The notes under the pieces: generated by a model | Told to the model about the DNA's origin: nothing | The model's database searches: none | What the model saw: only the letters and a program-made list of their open reading frames with translations | In this document: positions 11,520 to 22,200 of the stretch, piece by piece | How positions within the stretch are numbered: position 1 is the stretch's first letter | Layout: the number at the start of each line of letters is the position of its first letter | Made by a program: the position numbers and the translations under genes | Assembly: GCA_033439265.1 (NCBI GenBank) | Contig: JAVTVX010000019.1 | Span: 2,239,501-2,303,500 of the forward strand | Origin: Dillenia suffruticosa | Taxonomy: Eukaryota > Streptophyta > Magnoliopsida > Dilleniales > Dilleniaceae | DNA: 64,000 nt | Direction: 5' to 3'

Positions 11520-11666
11520 CCGCGTTTGCAAAACGCGGAATGGGGTTTCCGGATAGGGTTTCCGCGTTTCCAAGACGCGGAGTAGGGTTTCCGCGTTTCC
11601 AAGACGCGGAGTAGGGTTTCCGCGTTTCCAAGACGCGGAATAGGTTTCCGTGTTTCCAAGGCGCGG
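11520..11666. repeat. 29-bp CCGCG hairpin array (right end of MULE)
   Basis: Units start at 11562, 11591, 11620 and 11648, each with CCGCGTTTCCAAGACGCGG or a close variant (6-bp stem CCGCGT/ACGCGG). A related hairpin CCGCGTTTGCAAAACGCGG lies at 11520. Period is 28-29 bp. The left end has only one degenerate counterpart. Confidence 0.85.
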
Positions 11667-11907
11667 AAACCCCCCCAGCCAACACGTGGCTTTGTCGCGG
11701 GTTGAACCCGCGACAAATACGGTCGCGGGTCCAACCCGCGACAAATACGGTCGCGGGTCCAACCCGCGACAAATACGGTCGCGGGTCCAACCCGCGACAA
11801 ATACGGTCGCGGGTCCAACCCGCGACAAATACGGGTTATTTGGGGAAATTTTTTCCCCCTCAGGTTTTTTTAAAAATAAAAAAAGGGGTCATTTTCGTAT
11901 ATTGCTC
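11660..11907 (-). repeat. MULE right terminal inverted repeat
   Basis: The complement of this arm aligns with 3739-3905; the outer 21 nt differ at only five positions. It is longer than the left arm because of three extra palindrome units. Confidence 0.8.
11694..11826. repeat. Five 28-bp palindromic subterminal repeats (right)
   Basis: Palindrome units start at 11694, 11722, 11750, 11778 and 11806, each of type GTCGCGGGTCCAACCCGCGAC, joined by AAATACG. The first unit has the TTGAA centre found in the left arm. The perfect 28-bp period suggests recent unit expansion. Confidence 0.9.
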
Positions 11908-11917
11908 CTCTGTCTCC
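11908..11917 (+). repeat. MULE target-site duplication, right
   Basis: CTCTGTCTCC, identical to 3729-3738. Confidence 0.75.
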
Positions 11918-12160
11918 CTCTCTCTCTCTCTCTCTCTGATGCCTCACATGTCCGTTTCATGGCCACCGATAAGTCCTCCGATACCTTAATCCAATGCCGG
12001 AGAGGATGGATCAAACAATGATGGTGATGGATCCGGTGAATGATCAGCAGGCTTCTTCGTTCACAGTGGCCATGATTTGTCCTTCAATTCGGCTGATTCA
12101 GTGATGATTCATGGTGGGAATCGAAAGATATTGCAATTGGATTATACAGAGGAGAGGAAA
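11918..12160 (+). other. CT leader and possible 5' remnant of a gene hit by the MULE
   Basis: A (CT)n tract runs straight out of the insertion site, followed by ATG at 11961 with a 20-codon frame. A second frame open across about 12044-12200 contains SGHDLSFNSADSVMIHGG and runs into the minisatellite. Neither is recognised. The picture fits a leader and first exon interrupted by the MULE and then degraded, but it is only suggestive. Confidence 0.25.
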
Positions 12161-12635
12161 GGAGAGAGGAGGAGAGAGAAGAGGGAGGGACGGGTCTTGA
12201 CCTTTGAGGTGGTTTGATTTGAGAGATGGTAATCTTTTCTCCACTGTGGCCGGAGTGTGCAAAGGAGAGGAAAGGAGAGAGGAGAGAGAAGAGAGAATGA
12301 TGGATTTTGACCTTTGAGATGAGTTTGATTTGCGAGATGGTTATCTCCTCTCCATGGCAGCGGGTGTGTGCAAAGGAGATGAGAGGAGAGAGGAGGAGAG
12401 AGGAGAGGGGGACGAATCTTGACCTCTGAAATAGGTTTGATTCGTGAGAGGCTCTTCTCCACGGCTGTCGGAGTGTGTAGAAGAGAGGAGAGAGGAGAGA
12501 GGAGGAGAGAGAAGAGAGAGGAACGGATCTTAACCTCTGAGATGGGTTTGATTCGAGAGAGGCTCTTCTCCATGGTCGCTGGAGTATGCAGAGAGGAGAG
12601 GTGAGGAGGGGAGGACAAAGAAGAGAGAGAACGAA
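12150..12635. repeat. Minisatellite, ~111-bp unit, about four copies
   Basis: The landmark CTTGACCTTTGAGnTGnTTTGA recurs near 12196, 12307, 12418 and 12528, a period of about 110-111 bp. Each unit also holds a GGAGAGAGGAGG-type purine tract and a CTTCTCCAnnG block. Open frames across it on either strand are by-products of the purine-rich repeat. Confidence 0.85.
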
Positions 12636-12839
12636 AATTTTTTTAATTAGGGTAATTTTGATAAAAAATATAATTTGTGAGTCAACCCTACGTGCTTCTC
12701 AATTTTCCATTGATTTTAACCATTTTTGTCGCTTAATTTTTTTGAAAAATCATAAGAGATAAAGTGAATATTTTTTTAATCGTGATTTTTCATCAAATCA
12801 TAAAAAGACAAAATATAATTAATCTCTTTTTAATCAAAT

Positions 12840-12945
12840 CATCAATATTTTATATATAATTAATTTGATTCGAATATATATAGAGACTCTATTAAAAAAC
12901 GATTCTCTTATTATAAATCATTTTATTTTTAAATTTTGAATTCAA
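12840..12945 (+). repeat. Dispersed AT-rich repeat, copy 2 (plus)
   Basis: Shares TAATTTGATTCGAATAT, ACGATTCTCTTA and TTTTTAAATTTTGAATTC-type words, in the same order and spacing, with copy 1 at 3165-3300. Confidence 0.5.
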
Positions 12946-13709
12946 CCCAACACGCACAGATTGTACGTGGGGAAAAATCCCGAGGGCAGGTCGAAAAGAA
13001 AACCAATAGAAACACCAAAAGCTTGGGGGGAGCTAGATAGCATCAAAATAGGCAAAACTTCATGTGCAAAAAGGTTGACAAGCCAACAAATAGAGAAGAA
13101 GATCAGAATAAACATGGACAAACAAGAGAAATCCAAAAACAAAGACATGGAAGGGAAGGGTCGGAACCAACAGGATCTCGAAGAATTTGAGTAGATGCGT
13201 CCTTGCGAGAAGCGGGGAGATACCAACAATCTGCAAAATGATCTATAGCTCCACCTCTACTTTTATTTCTTTCTCTAATTACTAAAGATCTATTATATTA
13301 TAGTCTCTAAAAGGACAATCTGGTTATCATAATTTCCTTTTTTCAATTCTGAAATCAAGTTCAAATTATTGTGTAATAAAAAAAAAGATCTATTATATTA
13401 TATTCATTAAATAATTCTATATCAAATATTAAGATGAATAAAATGATTATTTACTAAATAATCACAGATTTTATTAATATTGAAGTTCTACAAATAACAT
13501 ATACACTTGTATAATGTGGCTCGATTTACATTATGGATTTACATAATACTAACAAAAGGGTAAATTTTATTTTATGCATAAAATGAAATCCAATTCAAAT
13601 AGAAATAAATAAGTATAATAACATCTAGTTGGTCTAATAACTGAACATTAATACCTCTTAATTATGATCTTGATTCAATTCTTGTGTATGAAAAAAGTAA
13701 CGTTAAGAG

Positions 13710-13800
13710 AGTTTTGTTATTTAAAAATTTAACTAATTCGAATCGAATTAAGTTAACCCAACGTGATTATTGAATATCATTAATTTATCATAAAAAAATA
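13710..13800 (-). repeat. Dispersed AT-rich repeat, copy 3 (minus)
   Basis: The complement shows GATATTCAATAATCACG, TTCGATTCGAATTAG and ACTCTCTTAA, which aligns with copies 1 and 2 although it is diverged. Confidence 0.4.
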
Positions 13801-14160
13801 TATAATAAAAGGTATAATTATTTTAAGTTATGTCATTAAATGTAAAATCTGAAATTAGTAATTACAAAAACAAATCAAGATAGTTAATATTATAAATAAA
13901 TGACAATATGAAACATGAGAAAAAAAAACATCTTAATCTGCAAGGTATAACAAGATATGACAGTTGTTTTATGCATTATAATATATCATTGTTAGTGATT
14001 ATAGAAATCATTAAATTTACAAATTCAATGTAAAAAGAAAAAAACTAAAATTATAAATATAAAAACATATTCATGTTTTAAATTAAAATAAACTTTATAT
14101 TAAAATTCATATATAATAAACAATAATTTTACCGCCCCACCCACTAGCCACGTGCTCGCC

Positions 14161-14191
<31 letters not shown>

Positions 14192-14739
14192 AGATTTAAG
14201 AAGAAACAAAAAAGGAAGAGAGAAAATCATATTTTTTGTCCAAAAGTCAAATGATTTTACTGCAACAACGTAGTATGGCATCGTAATGCATGGTGAACCC
14301 AAAAGCAGCTTTAGGCTTTTAGAGTATCCAAGTCAGTTAAGGGCCCAAAACTAAACTATCAAGCGATGCCTCAGAATCAGAAGTCCCTCCAAAAATTTCA
14401 ACACTCTTAGTATAAATCTAATTATCTCCAAACATGAGCGCCAAAACCTTTCCCATTTTACCAAATTCTCCCTACTCATCTCACAATTCTCCAAGAAACC
14501 AGTACGACTCGAAATGACAAAATCCCCCGAGACTTAAGACTCCGAGTCTTGACGGCAAGAAGCTCAGCCTACAGAATATCCGCACCCTGCAAAGCCAGTG
14601 AAAACCAAAAATCCATTCACCGGCAGCAAATAGCATGATCCCACCGAACTCAGCCCACTTTCTTGGGATTGCCCTAACAACTTTCAACTACATTCACCTT
14701 GATTAACCATAAAGAAATTGAAAAAATATTGAAACATAA

Positions 14740-14890
14740 GATATTTTAATCAAATCTAGATTTAAAATTTTAAAATGAATAAAATTATATTAAAGAACTT
14801 TCATAATTTAAATTTGACAATATTTGAATCAAATTAATCAAAATATGATTTCAGATACCTATTAATTTAATATAAAAAAATATTAAAAAC
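14740..14890 (-). repeat. Dispersed AT-rich repeat, copy 4 (minus)
   Basis: The complement carries GGTATCTGAAATCATATTTT, TTAATTTGATTCAAATATT and GTTCTTTAATATAA, matching copy 1 in order. Confidence 0.45.
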
Positions 14891-15515
14891 TTTTGAATTG
14901 ATTCAAGATATAGTAAACCACTAAATCCAAATCCAATTCATCGTCCTCAAACAATATATCACTACGCCAACACCACACTCGCCAAAGAAATTATAACAAT
15001 CACTCTGTTAAAAACAACCCCACTCAACCCAATTGGCTCATGTTGAAAGCCTCAATATGTTCAAAATATCTCCATTAGTTATAAAGAAAATAATTTTTTT
15101 TAACTTACCAGTGATATTATTCTATCATAAATTTTAAACCAAACAGATTATAAATATCAATAAAAATTTCAAAATAAAACTATGTATCATTAATATCTTG
15201 TATTTATCACAATTACAATAATAAATTCAATAATCACTTTATTTTTTTGTCTTAATAGTTTTAATTATTTCAAAAAAATTATCAAAATTGCTCAGTAGTC
15301 AACATATATCACTATAATTTTGAGCTAGCATATTTATACGCTAATTAATATTTTTCAACATTTGTTGCATCGTCGAGATTTGCTTTGCCCCAATGGATGA
15401 CCTGCTTCGTCCTACGTATAGTCCTCACCCTAGCATTTACTATTGAGACATGCCAAGACCTTTTACGACGACCGGAAAAGTGCAAAAAATTAGAATCCCG
15501 GCGAGAGCTGACGTT

Positions 15516-15545
15516 GACCGTATGCTATACAGTCAACATACGGTC
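15516..15545. promoter_or_regulatory. Perfect 9-bp inverted repeat upstream of ATXR3
   Basis: GACCGTATG (15516-15524) and CATACGGTC (15537-15545) are exact complements around a 12-nt spacer, in a GC-richer island before the gene. It could be a dyad binding site or a hairpin in the leader; no known motif is claimed. Confidence 0.4.
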
Positions 15546-15639
15546 CATCAGCGTATATTTAACGTATCTGCGTTGGGTGATAAATACATTGAGGGCAAAG
15601 AACGGAAGATGAAAGAGAAAAAGAAAAAGAAAAAGAAAA

Positions 15640-16261
15640 AGAAAAAGAAACTAAAATATAAGGGAAGGAAAACTCCGAGGCTCGAGGCTTTCTTTCTCTA
15701 TATCTCTCTCAGACCCAGGAACTTGGAACACGATATTAGAGAGACACAGAAGCGAACGAAGAAGAAGAAGAAATACGAGAGGGAGAGAGAGAGAGAGGAG
15801 AGAGAGAAGAAGAGGAAAAAGACGAACGACTCGAGAGTTCGAGGTACGAGAGAGAGATTTGATCCGCTTGGTTTTCGGGAGTTTCTTTCCCGTATATTTG
15901 GATTCAGAGCTCGTGAGTTTCGTTTCTCGATCCACCGATTGAAATTTCTTCTATTTTTCTCGTTAAGTTCTCTTCAATTCTTTGTTTTCCTTTGTTTCGA
16001 ATCTGTATCGTGGTTGGATTTGAGGTTTGGGGTTTCAATTTGAAAGCTTTGGGTTGTGTTTTTTTTTATGGAAATTTGGTGGTGAAACCCTACATTTGTC
16101 ATCCCACTGATTGGTTTGTTGTTTGTGTTTGAAATTCTAGGGTTTTGCGTGGATTGATCTCTCGCTGTGAAGTGAATTGACTATTTGAAGTATGAGCATT
16201 AATAGCCCCAGATAAGGGGAGAATTAGGGTTTCGCTTGTTCGAGTTTGGACTGGATTTTCC
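15640..16261 (+). promoter_or_regulatory. ATXR3 5' leader region, probable leader intron
   Basis: From about 15640 the DNA becomes leader-like: a pyrimidine-rich block at 15688-15710, then GA-rich tracts to 15815. A GTGAGTTTCG donor-like site at about 15913 and a TTCTAG acceptor at about 16140 could frame a 5'-UTR intron. No clear TATA box is seen. Transcript ends are inferred. Confidence 0.45.
16192..16215 (+). other. Upstream ORF in the ATXR3 leader
   Basis: ATG followed by six sense codons and TAA (peptide MSINSPR), ending 46 nt before the ATXR3 ATG. It lies downstream of the likely leader-intron acceptor, so it should be in the mature mRNA and could dampen initiation. Confidence 0.5.
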
Positions 16262-19200
16262 ATGGGCGATGGCGGCGTCGCATGCGTGCCTTCGCAGGTC
16301 ATTATGGAAAGGTTTACAATTTCGGAGACGTTTTGTGGAGGCAACAATGGTGGAAATTCGCTCAATTGTGCAAACACAGACACTCGGCGCAAGAAGAAGA
16401 TGAAGAAGGTTGTGAAGAAAGTTATAGTGAAAACGAAGAAAGTGGTGAAATCAGAGAAGGGCAGCGAATTGGGGTCCGAGAAAGGCAAGACCAGTAAAGA
16501 AGTTGTTGGGAATGGTGAAGTTTGTAATAATGATGATGATAAGCAGGTAGCAAAAGAGGAAGTTGAGGAAGGGGAATTGGGGTCATTGAAGTGGCCTGCT
16601 GGTGCAGAAGTTGAAAATGGGGAATTCGTTACACAGGAGAAAACACCGGAGAAGCCATCAACCAGAAAGAGTGAAATTGAAAAGGGAGATTTTATTCCTG
16701 ATAGGTGGAGGAAAGGTGACGTTGAGAAGGGAGAGTTTGAGGCAGGAAAATGGCGAAAAGGAGAAAGAAATGATGATGGGTGGAGAAGGGAGTTTACTCC
16801 AGAGAGAGGTAGAAATTGGGAGAATGAGAAATCAGATTCATGGAGAGGATACAAAGATGAATTGGAGAAAGGAGAGTTCATCCCAGATAGGTGGAATGTG
16901 AGAGATGAATATAGTTTTCCTAATAAAACAAGGAGACATGATGCAGTGAGGGAAAAGGGGTGGCGTGAATATGATCGCAGCACGCCACCTTCCATTAAGC
17001 ATTTTAATGAAGATGTTGGGCAGAGGAAGGAATTTAGTAGGACTGGAGGACAGAATGGAAGAAGCTCATCCACCTGGGAAGCTGGACAAGAGAGGAATTC
17101 AAGGATTAGTTCGAAAATTGCGGATGATGAAGGTGTCTGTAAGGATGACTACAGCAATGGGAAGAACCATGGGAGGGATTTCTTAGCTGGACCTCGTTCA
17201 AAGCGGCACGGAAGTGATGCTGAGAGTGGCGACCGCAGACTCTACAGTGAGTATGGTGATTACTCTACATCAAAGAGCAGGCGACTATCTGACGATGGTT
17301 GTCGTTCCTCTTACTCAGAGCACTATTCCCGGCACTCCGTGGAGAGGTCTTATCGAAATAATTCTTCATCTTCACGGTTTCCTTCCTCAGACAAGTACTC
17401 TTCAAGGCATTATGAATCTCCCTTGCCTTCCCGAGTACCTTATGACAGGCATGGTCTTAGCCCAAGTCAGTCTGAGCGATCCCCACGTGAGCGCCCACGG
17501 TACCATGAGCACCAGCACCGTGACCGGAGCCCGTTCCGTCATGAAAGGTCTCCATATGATCGAAGCCGTCATTATGATTACAGAAAGAGGAGCCCTACTT
17601 ATGCAGACAGGTCCCCAGATAGAACTCGGCATCATGATCGCAGGGATCGGACTCCAAACTACTTGGACCGGTCTCCACATGATCGGGCTAGGACAAATTA
17701 TCCTCGAGAGCCAGCAAGGAAGAGTGGAGCTGGTGAGAAACGACAAAGTCAGGGCAATAAAGGGCAGGAAGAGAAACTGAATCAGAAAGATGGTGCAAAG
17801 GATTCAAAAATTTTGGCTAAGGAACTCATTGATAAAAATGGTTTGCGGAATGAAAATGAATCAGTTGAGAAAAATGCAAGCTGTCAGCCTGTCAAAGAGG
17901 ACCGGGGTCAAATTGCAAATCTGGATTGCTCAGAACCTCCTCAGAGTAATGGAGTTGCTGAAGATTTGCAGTCCATGGAAGAAGATATGGATATATGTGA
18001 TACACCACCCCATGGGTCGGTTGTGGCTGATTCGACCTTAGGGAAGTGGTTTTACCTCGACCATTTTGGCATTGAACAAGGCCCCTCAAAATTGAGTGAT
18101 ATTAAGAAGCTCGTTGAGGAAGGGTTTCTTGTGCCTGATCATTTAATCAAGCACTCGGGGAGTGACAGGTGGGTATCTATTGAACATGCAGCCTCTCCAT
18201 TGGTGCCTGCAAATTTTCCACCTGTCGTGTCTGACTCTGTTACTCAGCTGGTGAGCCCTCCAGAGGCTCCAGGGAATATTTTATTGGATACTGGAGATTC
18301 TGGACAGCCTAATCAGGTGTCGGAGGAAGCACAAGGAGTATCTTCTCAGCCAGTGGTGTCAGAAGATGGCAGGTTGGCTGCAGTCGAGCCATTAGAAGAT
18401 TTTCATATTGAAGAAAGAATTGGGTCCCTCTTAAAGGGCATCACCGTCGTACCTGGCCAGGAGCTTGAGACACTTGGGGGTATTTTTCTTATCCCTGATG
18501 ACTTCTGTAGCTTTTCTGTCATGTTCATGAATGGTCCTTTATTGTATAATTCTCAGATATTTTAATATGAATAATTTCCCTGAATTGGCACCATCTTATC
18601 TTGCAGAAATTCTTCACACAACATTTGAGCATACAGAATGGGAAAAATGGGGAACTTTTCAAGGTATTGCTAATATCAAATGGACTATTGTCCTTTTTTT
18701 TATTGTTTTTACCCTAGCCAACGTTGGACTATATTGGTGCTTATCATGTTATTGCTGCTGTATTGGGGCTGTCTCAAATATGGACGGGTGTGCTATATCT
18801 GAGACTAGATATCTCCCAACGTAATATTTGGTGAATTTCTTGTTCAGGAAATATGTCAAACCGGGAAAAATAACGTGACTGAATCTAGCCTAGACTAAGT
18901 ATATGTTGTAATATCAAGGCTTTCTGCATCTTGAGTTGCCAATAATGTCTAAAGATATTGCCCTTTTAAATTTCTAGGCCAGCATCAAGCAAGGCCGATT
19001 TTGCTATGTGCATCTATTGATTTGTGTTAGTGATTTCATCTTAGTTATGGTCTTGAACTATGTTTCATCCGGCCACAATGCCTCAGGAGATCTCTGTGAG
19101 GGTGGCTTTACATTGGCTGATGACTTGGACGATGGTCATCTCATGCTATCTTTTATTGAACCTACAAGAATATTTAGGTTCTGTCTAGTGGCCAGAGCAT

Positions 19201-22200
19201 TGTCAAATAAACTTTCAGTTTCATCAATTGAGAGATGATGTGCTTAGTAATTCCTTTATGTTGTCTGTTTTGTTTTGTGGGGTATTATTAATTGGAGATC
19301 TCAGAGAGGTAAAATCAGAAACAGTCCGCAGCTGAATTCGAATGATATTTGATATCACATGCATACAAATTCAAATTTATGTGGACCTGCAAATTTTGTT
19401 ACGATGTCAATTTGTTGTCTAGAAGTTTTAGATTTGGAAGTCTAGTGGTACAGCTATATTTTTGAAGCTTAATCTGCAAACTGTTGGCCATACATGCATT
19501 TTGCCTCTCAAGTCCTTGACAGATACTCATTTTGATCATGTACAGGTTTCACCAGCCCTAGGGCTGAGAGCCGGGAGCAATGTGAACAGAAGACAGATGA
19601 GGACATTCTGAATTGTGCTGAAACAACAAAAGAAAATGATGGATTGAGGTTTAATGCATCCTATGACAAGGACTATCCTTCTGCACATGTTGATCCAAGT
19701 GACTGGTTTTCTGGTGGATGGTCCTGCAAGGGTGGGGACTGGAAAAGGAATGATGAAGCTGTACATGATAGATCTTTTAAGAAGAAAATTGTTCTCCATG
19801 ATGGCTATCCCTTATGCCAGATGCCAAAGTCTGGGTATGAGGATCCTCGGTGGCATCGAAAAGATGATTTGTACCATCCTTCTTTTGGCAGAAGACTTGA
19901 TCTACCACCTTGGGCTTTTTCCTCTCAAGATGACAGGAATGAAAGCAGTTCTGCAAGCAGATTTGTGCAAAATAAGTCTGTTAATTTAAGGGGAGTGAAA
20001 GGAACTATGCTTCCTGTAGTCAGGATAAATGCATGTGTGGTGAAGGACTGTGGATCATTTGCGTCTGATCCTCGCTCAAAAAGTAGAGGAAAGGACAGAC
20101 ACTCATCTAGGTCCACTCGTCCCCATTCTTTGAGTGTTGAATCCAAGAGATCTTCCGGTGATGTTGATTCCCTCATTGGAACTATTCATGAGCAAGGTTC
20201 AAGAAGCTCCTCGAAGTCAATTATGTTTATTAACATCCCAAAGGACCATGTTTGCACAGCAGAAGAGTTGCAATTACATCTCGGTGACTGGTATTACCTT
20301 GATGGTACTGGGCACGAGCGAGGTCCTACATCATTTTCAGAGCTGCAAGCTTTAGTTGATCAAGGTGTTATTCTGAACTCCAGTAGTGTGTTTAGGAAAT
20401 TTGACGGACTCTGGGTTCCTATTACTTCTGGAACAGAGGCCTCTGACAATACTGTAAAAGCTCTACATGAGAAGAGTGCAACATCTGGTGATTCAGCCCA
20501 ATCTGTTGGTGCTGGCTTTGTTGAAAAAATGGTCCTCTCTTCCTTATTTCATAGTATGCATCCACAATTCATTGGATATACCCGTGGGAAAATTCATGAA
20601 TTGGTCATGAAATCTTACAAGAGTCGGGAGTTTGCAGCAGCCATAAATGAGGTACTCGATCCATGGATTGGTGCAAAACAGCCGAAGAAAGAGATGGATA
20701 AACACTTGTTTTCTCCATCTTCCAGTCAATCAGGTGAGTTTCTTTCTTTTCTAACTTTTATAAGTTCATCATTTTGTCTCAAGCTATCATAAACAATCTT
20801 GTGCTCTTGGAGAAAACTCTTCTCCAGAGTGGGTCACATATGTTGCAAGGAGCCTTCACTCATTTTCCTCAAAAGAATATTTTTATGTTGCATACTTGAT
20901 GCATATGATTATGGTCAGGATGAAACGATGACAAATATTCTTCAGTCATTTCCGTGTCCTTTGGTGCAATGTTGATATTACTAGCTCCTTTCTCTTGCAC
21001 TTTTCCTATTTTCTGGAATCTGATTTGTTGTTATCATATTCATTATTACTATCTTTATCGGGATTATTCCTTTGTCTTGCTGACATTTAACTTTCATGTC
21101 ATGTTTTTCTTTATGGTGTTTTCCTGAAATCATATTTCTGCAGATTATTTTCGTGCTGCGAAAAGGGCCAGGATTATGGCAGATGGGAGTGATGAAGACA
21201 ATGAAGGGGAAGACCTCCTGGGAGTTCAGAGTGACTCCACATTTGAGGACTTATGTGGTTACTCCAAACTTCACAGAGATGAAAGCTTGTGTTCTGAGTC
21301 TGAGGTTGGAAGCTGGGGTCTTCTGGATGGTCATATTTTGGCTCGAGTTTTTCATTTTCTGAGAGCTGATTTTAAATCCCTTGCCTTTGCTGCTTCTACT
21401 TGTAAGCACTGGAAAGCTGTAGTGAGGTTTTACAGGGATATTTCTGTACAGGTTGACTTGTCAGAGTTTGGGTCCAGGTGCAATGATTCCATTATCTTGA
21501 ATGTCATGGTAAGGTTTGATTCTAGAAAACATTCTTCTGGAAATTTTTCGTTTTTTTCGTGCTTACTATACTTCTCTGATTGCAGAATGGTTACAAAAAG
21601 GAGAAGATAACATCCATGGTACTTGTTAATTGCACCAACATTACATCCAGTGTGTTAGAAGAGTGTATCCGTTCTTTCCCCAGCATCTCCTGCATAGATA
21701 TCAGAGGTTGCAGTCAATTTGAAGACTTGGCATGTAAATTTCCAAATGTGAACTGGGTCAAAAGTCGTAGTTTGCATGGCAGAAAGATCTCTGAGGACTC
21801 ACTATCCAAGTTGAGAAGTCTTAAGCAGATAACAGAGAAAACATCAACAAATTACAGATCTAGCAAGGGTATTGGAAGTCATGTTGATGATTCTAATGAA
21901 TTAAGAGATTATTTTGAGATGGTGGATAAGCGAGTCTCTGCAAGCCAATCATTCCAACAGAGCTTGTACAAACGTTCGAAGCTGTTCAATGCCAAACGGA
22001 CCTCCTCCATTTTATCTAGGGATGCTCGTATGATGCGACTGGCACTTAAAAGGTCTGAGAATGGATATAAGAGGATGGAAGAGTTTCTTGCTTTCTGCTT
22101 GAAGGACATTATTAAGGAAAATACATTTGACTTTTTTGTGCCTAAGGTACAGATGTCTTTTTGATCTTAGGCATGGTAGAGATGGTCTTTATTTGTTCTT

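Larger units (their letters stand above)
3739..11907 (+). mobile_element. Mutator-like element (MULE) with mudrA and PMD genes
   Basis: The termini are imperfect inverted repeats: the left end reads GAGAAATGTACCAAAATAAC and the complement of the right end reads GAGCAATATACGAAAATGAC. The similarity continues inward through AACCTGAGGGGGAAAAAATT-type sequence, the GTCGCGGGTT palindromes and a GACAAAGCCAC word. A 10-bp duplication flanks the 8,169-bp element. Inside, on one strand, are a mudrA-type transposase (5777-8344) and a plant mobile domain gene (8574-10505), separated by AT-rich spacers. Both genes carry disabling lesions, so this copy is probably non-autonomous, although its ends could still be mobilised by a transposase from elsewhere. 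Confidence 0.9.
12636..15360. other. AT-rich intergenic DNA upstream of ATXR3
   Basis: No gene recognised. It contains dispersed-repeat copies (listed separately), a G-box word CACGTG at 14149-14154 followed by a (GA)n tract at 14160-14186, and poly-A tracts. Confidence 0.5.

Noticed and set aside
11323-12021. Overlapping long ORFs on both strands at the MULE right end (repeats such as RSRVQPATN or SRVGPATVF)
   Set aside because: They translate the 28- and 29-bp palindromic arrays, which are open in several frames because the unit length is not a multiple of three. No coding signature.
12142-12618. 158-codon minus-strand ORF
   Set aside because: Translation of the 111-bp minisatellite; repeats of LSRIKPISEVK reflect the DNA repeat only.
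15450-16043. 197-codon ORF before ATXR3
   Set aside because: Mostly Lys/Arg/Glu-rich translation of GA- and AAG-rich leader DNA; no domain, and it precedes the well-supported ATXR3 start.
16099-17073. 324-codon minus-strand ORF opposite ATXR3 exon 1
   Set aside because: Shadow of the GA-rich ATXR3 coding sequence; low-complexity Ser/Pro/Phe composition and no family match.
18480-18565. Read-through of ATXR3 exon 1 to the stop at 18565
   Set aside because: A GT donor at 18480 and exon 2 at 18607 keep the conserved frame into EILHTTFEHTEWEKW; the read-through tail is intron.
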